NCBI GenBank assembly: GCA_003290165.1
Contig: QNQO01000201.1
Location: forward strand, 372,001 to 436,000
Origin: Berberis thunbergii
Lineage: Eukaryota > Streptophyta > Magnoliopsida > Ranunculales > Berberidaceae
Direction: 5' to 3'
Length of the DNA: 64,000 nucleotides
Shown: one piece after another, positions 59,296-64,000 of the stretch
Numbering within the stretch: the first letter of the stretch is position 1
How the letters are laid out: every line of letters starts with the position of its first letter
Made by a program: the position numbers and the translations under genes
Notes under the pieces: generated by a model
The model's database searches: none
What the model saw: only the letters and a program-made list of their open reading frames with translations
What the model was told of the DNA's origin: nothing

Positions 59296-59776
59296 TAGTA
59301 GGAGATGTCAATTGGACTTGTGTGTGTTTTGTTCTATAAATAAAAATGTTATCATATAAATGACAATGAAAGCCATCTGATGTGAAGTGTATGCTTAAAG
59401 CTGAAATATGTTTGAACTTCTTTGCTCCATGTGCGTAGCTATATATGTGGTGTTGTGTTTTTTCTCTTGCAGGTTTATGCTTCCATATATTGTTTTTTTT
59501 TTATAACTTTAATCCAAGTGTTATGGTGACTACTTTAGAAACTGTGTTTCTGGTATTGCTATATATTAAGTTAGATTGTGCCTGCAATTTAGAAAAGCTT
59601 TCCATTCTTAGCTTTATTTATTTTTCTTTGTTGATAATTTTCATCATTTTGATTCATGTTTTAGATTGCAAAAGTTTGGGTGAAGCAATTGACTTGTCAG
59701 ATAGGCTACACAGATCATATGGTTCAAGATGCAAATTCAATTATATGTAAAAAAAAAAAAAAAAAAAAAAAAAATT
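59296..59776 (+). other. 3' flank of the CKI1 fragment and an A-run
   Basis: AT-rich 3' region ending in an uninterrupted A-run at about 59749-59774. It may be the 3' UTR and flank of the source gene, or an insertion junction. Confidence 0.5.
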
Positions 59777-60097
59777 CCTATGTATACTCTACCATAGCGT
59801 TTTTGAAACGCTACGGTAGAGCCTTTTATAGCGTTTTTGAAATGCTATGGTAGAGACTTTTATAGCGTTTTTAAAACGCTATGGTAGACTCTATCATAGC
59901 GTTTCAGAAACGCTATAAAAGGCTCTACCATAGCGTTTTTAAAAACGCTATAAAAGACTACTACTATAGCGGTTTTAAAACGCTATAATAGACTCAGGGT
60001 CTATTATAGCGGGGGCAAACATAGCGTTTATTAAAACGCTATGGTATCCTACCATAGCGTTTCAAAAACGCTATGAATGACCTTTTTTCTTGTAGTG
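59777..60097. repeat. Right subterminal palindrome array of CACTA element 3
   Basis: About ten copies of a palindrome close to atagcgtttttgaaacgctat in alternating orientation with ggtagagccttt or gactctacca spacers. Confidence 0.92.
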
Positions 60098-60100
60098 AAT

Positions 60101-61060
60101 CAGTTGAGGACATTGATCAGATGGATGTCCTAGCTTTGTACACACACCACAAACTTGTGCAACTCCTAGCATATTCGGCTTCCTTAGGGCCAGCGTCACA
60201 AGTGAGGTAAGATCAGCCATTTGAGCTTCCAAACTAGAATTAGTACTTACCTCATTGACTTGGCGTGAAGGCTCTCCTATTCCTTCATACTGCTGAGCAT
60301 TTAAGGCTTGGTTTGTAATCAAAGTTTTTGCTGCTGCTGGAGTTTTATCAACCAAAGCTCCTCCTGCCGCTGCATCTAACATCTGTCGCTCAAGAGGAAG
60401 CAATCCCTCATAAAAGTATTGAATCAGGAGCTCCTCCTTCATCTGATGTTGCGGGCATGATGCTATGAGAGTTTTGAAACACTCATAATAAGCCGGATAT
60501 GATTCTCTTGGTCCTTGCTGTATGCCACTGATTTTCTTCCTCAACAAGATAATTTTGGAAGTTGGGAAGAATTTCTCTAGAAACACCTTCTTCATGCTCT
60601 CCCAAGAATATACTATTCCGGAAGGTAGTTCATAGAGCCAATCCTTAGCCCTATCAGTCAGAGAAAAGGGGAATGTTCTCAACTTTAGGATGTTTTCATC
60701 CACATTTATTGACGTCATACTGGAGCATACTACTTCAAATTCCTTTAAATGTTTATTTGGATCCTCCATAGAAAGACCATGATACTTCAGAATATGATGA
60801 AGTAGGCTGGATTTCAGCTCGAATGACTCTGTCTTGCCCTGCGTGGCTAATGGATACTGAATGCACATGGGTGCGGCATTGTCCAAGGTGGATGCCGAAA
60901 ATTCTTTAATAGATCTATTATCTCCCATGTCGAACTCTTCAGATTCAGATTCAGAGCTAGATGTTTCTAGCACTTTTATTTCTCTTCTTCGTCTTCTAAA
61001 TGTTTTCTCAGGCTCAGAATCGTATTCTACTAAGTTTTCGCTGGATCTCCTACTGCGCAT
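60101..61060 (-). pseudogene. Gag N-terminal and zinc-knuckle part of LTR-RT1
   Basis: The coat-like protein of the retrotransposon. From the ATG at 61058-61060 (MRSRRSSENL) the frame is open for about 320 codons. It includes the capsid-like region LHHILKYHGLSMEDPNKHLK, RAKDWLYELPSG and KFFPTSKIILLRKKISGIQQ, and a CCHC-type knuckle CGVCTKLGHPSDQC. CACTA element 3 interrupts it just after the knuckle; the rest is at 52355-52789. Confidence 0.88.
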
Positions 61061-61152
61061 GAACTAGTACCTAAGATAAAGATAGAAAGAAAAAATAAGA
61101 ATAAATAAAATAAATAAATAAAAACTAATTAAGTGATCAACAACTTTTCTAA

Positions 61153-61170
61153 TCCCCGGCAACGACGCCA
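61153..61170 (-). other. Primer binding site of LTR-RT1 (tRNA-Asp type)
   Basis: Minus strand tggcgtcgttgccgggga pairs with the 3' end of plant tRNA-Asp (TGGCGCCGTTGCCGGGGA) with one mismatch. It lies 5 bp inside the 5' LTR end at 61176. Confidence 0.85.
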
Positions 61171-61175
61171 AAAAT

Positions 61176-62881
61176 TGATGCGCTATTTTAGTAGCACACA
61201 ACTTAATATCATGTTTTGTGATTGTAGTATAGAATAAGTAGGGATCGTTCTAGACTTGGGATTAGAGGGTTTGTCAATTAACACTAATAATAACTAAACG
61301 ACAACTAACAACCTAATTAATTAAATAAAAGGGAATCGATTTTCTAAATTGAAGTATGAAAATAACTACGAAAATTACTATAAAGATAATAAACTAAAGG
61401 GATGGCAAAGATGAGAAATTAGCTAAGGGTTTATCCCCACACACCAAACATATGCTTATAAATAAATCTTCAATAATCATTTGCTAACTCGTGAGAGACA
61501 ATGCTCAAGACTAACCGTGACCGCACTGCATTAATCTTATTATTTTCCCAAGTTCGTTGAATTAAACTAAGCGTCGCTTTTAAACTATTCTTGTCATACT
61601 ATCTAAATAGGAATCACAAGTTAAATAACAATTTAAGATCATTAAGTTTTGTGGAAAATATGAACACTGACTAGGCAATTACAAGTATGATCAGCATTTT
61701 GTTCTACTCTCCTATACTCTAGCCCCAGATCCTAGCATGCTTTAAAGTTGACCACCTTAACAAACATACAAAGAAAAGTTATCTATAAAGCAGTTAAGCA
61801 AAACACAATCACTAATAGCAAGGAAGATTAAATTCAATTAATTTATAAAGCACATGTTTGAGGCTTCGAATGCACCCCTAACTAAAAGGAGTTTAGCTAG
61901 AAATATTAATTTTGTTCGACTAGCAATACATAATTAATATCAAACTAAAAATAAGAGAAAGAGACTAGAAATAACGTTGTCGCCTGTGCATGGTGGTACT
62001 AAGTGGAAATTGGGGTGCAAATAGTGCGATATATCTTCCTTCACCTTCCTCACGCGATTTTCTCCTTCGCGATCTGCTTCACTTCAGCTCCTGATTTCTT
62101 CAGCTCCTTGTGCGATTGTTCTGGTGAGAGGAGGTTGCGAGGGATAAGGCGACGGTGGTCGGTGTTTGCGTGGCTGGAAGAGATTGGATAATCAGGTGAG
62201 AAAGGGATAAGGTGAGAGGATGGAAGAAGGGACTGTGGTTGTGAGGAGGAGGAGGAGGAGATGAACAGAGGCCTATGGTGGTGGTCTGTGACTGTGATGA
62301 GAGGACGATGAAGGTGGGTGGCTCTGGTTGCAAGCGTGGATGATGATGAAGAGAAGTTTGCGATGGTAATGAGAGGACGATGAAGGGTCGATCGATGGTT
62401 GATGATGGGTGTTGGCGAGGATGTTGTGCTGGATGATGAATTGAGGCAGAGATGGGGGACGATAATGGTTGCGGTTGTGGATGAGGATGGTGATGATGGG
62501 TTCAGGGCGATGGGTGTGATGGAGGTTGTGGATGGATGTAACGAGGGTTAGGGTTTGTTGTGGAGGCTGTGGATGGATGTAACGAGGGTTAGGGTTTGTT
62601 GTGGAGGATGTGGATGGATGATCTCTCAAAGCCAGGTATCGTCCTCTTTTTATTCTTGTTTTCTTCTTTCTGTGGTTTCCTTGTTGGTGTGGTTTTCTTG
62701 CTTGTGTGATTTTCTTGTGCAATTAGTATTCCTAAATTGCCAATTTGCTTCTATTTTAAAATATTGTAATTGAAAACCTACACAAACATGAAAATAGCAA
62801 TTAGTACCATAATTAACATGTTATAGCTAAAAATATATATAGAAATATGGTACTAAAAATAACCTAATTATGCCCCTATCA
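61176..62881 (-). repeat. 5' LTR of LTR-RT1 (1,706 bp)
   Basis: Bounded TG...CA. It matches 44765-46576 but lacks about 80 bp corresponding to 45456-45536, and carries extra GGATG-type units near 62430-62620. Proline-rich frames in both LTRs come from this guanine-rich segment. Confidence 0.9.
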
Positions 62882-63378
62882 CTTCCTTCTCCCTCTTTTA
62901 GTAACTTCTAATCCCTTTTTTTTCTATTCTCATTTTTTGAGGACTTCTTGATAGAATCACGTGAGAGCTGGGAGTGGATGTATTTCATAATAATTGTGGT
63001 CAATGAACTAAGTATTGAAGGGTTGGAGTCTTGGTGTTATGAGCTAGGTCAAAGAGAAAACGAAATGAAGTTTGGTTTAATTGAGAGATATGGATGAACT
63101 AGGGCTTGCTTGGTTTTACAATTTGACTTGATCTCTAACTCTTTAATCCTCGATATCCATGTTAATTTTGATGATGGATGCTCCATATTTCCTACAAAAT
63201 AATAAATAAATAAATTAAAAATTAAATTATTTACGTGGGACTAAATCAATAATGTGCACATTGTGATAATCTTGAGAAAATGCATATTATTTACTTAAAA
63301 ATATGTTATTGGGCGCAAAAAGATGTTAACGTACTTATTAAATGATGAGAAAATATGTGTATTTAAGCACTTATCAAC
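62882..63378 (-). mobile_element. LTR of LTR-RT2, segment 3 of 3
   Basis: Runs from the right border of LTR-RT1 to an LTR boundary at TATCA/actaccc (63378). Read on the minus strand, the boundary is a purine-rich gtttgggtagt next to TGATAAGTGC, equivalent to that of LTR-RT1. Confidence 0.55.
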
Positions 63379-64000
63379 TACCCAAACCTACATTTTGCTA
63401 GTCCTCGAGCAAAACAACTAAAATAAATCCTAACTCACTTTCACAGGCATCACGGTTGCACTTAGCACGTGCAACAAGCCGTTAAACCTCTAGATTACTC
63501 TAGTGGACGAGGGTTGTCTCGTGAGGGTTTGCAATGAATATACCCACAAAATTCTAAGTACCAAAAACAAGGTCAACTAGTTATCCTATTTCTGAAATGC
63601 ATCTTCCATCAATGTAAGCATGCTAATAAAAACTGGCACAGTTCCAAACACTAACCAAATGTTAAACAATGTTCACTAATATTCAAATCTTGGAGTTAAT
63701 TGATTTAGCCAACGAGTATGTAGTTTCAGTTTTAAGTGGCACGCAACATTGATCACCTTCAAAATTGATTTCGCCTCGACTTCAACACTCACAAGTTATT
63801 CGCTAAACAAAGAAATATCTCAGAAGTGGCTTGTTCTCTCAACTTATATGTGACAAAGTAAATAGAGAAAAACAATCATTCACATATAAGATTTATGAAC
63901 GGAGCATAAGGAAAATGATAGAAATTAAATGATCTCATGAACGGATTGTCTATAACTTGAGAATGTTTGATCATACCCCAAGGCCCTCTTTATATAATCT
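63379..64000 (-). mobile_element. 3' interior of LTR-RT2, continues beyond the window
   Basis: The word ttttgctagtcctcgagcaaa at 63395 matches 46599 in LTR-RT1. Further on, an acatataag/tatatgtga segment resembles 46900-46960. No coding frame was recognised in this part. Confidence 0.6.

Larger units (their letters stand above)
52793..60097. mobile_element. Pack-CACTA element 3, 7.3 kb, nested in gag of LTR-RT1
   Basis: Starts CACTACAACACAAATGTC and ends cttgtagtg; the 3-bp duplication AAT flanks it (52790-52792 and 60098-60100), and the gag frame resumes on either side. The terminal repeats match for only 8 bp (CACTACAA), so the left end has diverged. The right end has strong palindromes (atagcgtttttgaaacgctat); the left end has only weak ones. 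It holds fragments of three host genes on the plus strand. No transposase was seen. Confidence 0.88.
44765..62881 (-). mobile_element. LTR-RT1: gypsy-type (Athila/Tat-like) LTR retrotransposon with nested CACTA element 3
   Basis: Two LTRs (44765-46576 and 61176-62881), tRNA-Asp-type primer site, purine tract, gag and a pol order of protease, reverse transcriptase, RNase H, integrase place it in the Ty3/gypsy superfamily. Transcription is on the minus strand. Flanking 5-bp sites are cctcc (44760-44764) and cttcc (62882-62886), a target duplication with one change. Without the nested 7.3-kb element it would be about 10.8 kb. Stops and frameshifts in pol show it is inactive. Confidence 0.9.

Noticed and set aside
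56821..60097. A separate 3.3-kb CACTA element around the CKI1 fragment
   Set aside because: The flanking triplets differ (tga on the left, aat on the right). The outer pair 52793-60097 has matching AAT, so the inner end is treated as a relic.

Overview
The window looks like nuclear DNA of a eudicot plant from a repeat-rich, gene-poor region. Genes have GT-AG introns, AT content is high, every recognisable protein is of plant type, and a decayed chloroplast ycf4 copy is present. Most ORFs over 60 codons are chance readings of AT-rich DNA, repeats or introns. The real content is one host gene plus a deep stack of transposable elements.

1-9.3 kb: one host gene on the minus strand, a bromodomain protein with three coding exons (8351-8971, 8177-8254, 1185-1457). 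Its last intron is 6.7 kb, splits the bromodomain, and holds a nuclear copy of ycf4, an oleosin relic, a possible resistance-gene relic and a 101-bp duplication. 9.3-11.2 kb: a small foldback element and otherwise unrecognised DNA.

11,224-24,572: a complete CACTA (En/Spm-type) element with 17-bp terminal inverted repeats and an AAA target duplication. I see no transposase. It carries exon fragments, all on the minus strand, of FKBP62-type immunophilin, a LIM protein, methionine synthase, a protein prenyltransferase alpha-like protein, dihydrodipicolinate reductase, and one unidentified exon (a Pack-CACTA).

24.6-29.1 kb: unrecognised DNA with a tRNA-like SINE relic and a retroelement gag-like relic. 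29,092-64,000 is a nested stack. The 3' LTR and 3' interior of an outer LTR retrotransposon (LTR-RT2, minus strand) is split by a second CACTA element (29,640-43,932, TGA duplication). It is split again by a gypsy-type retrotransposon, LTR-RT1 (44,765-62,881, minus strand). LTR-RT1 is itself split in gag by a third CACTA element (52,793-60,097, AAT duplication).

The second CACTA has a TNPA-like (Transposase_24) gene plus fimbrin, CDKE/CDK8, cationic amino-acid transporter and POL-type PP2C fragments, all on the plus strand. The third carries RLPH2-type phosphatase, AP-4 beta-adaptin and CKI1-type histidine kinase fragments, also all on the plus strand. Captured pieces keep introns and splice sites, so they were copied from DNA. 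Most have frameshifts.

The main observation is three independent multi-gene CACTA elements within 50 kb. In each one every captured fragment reads in a single direction, which could give chimeric, multiply spliced transcripts. All identifications come from reading the sequence; no search was run.
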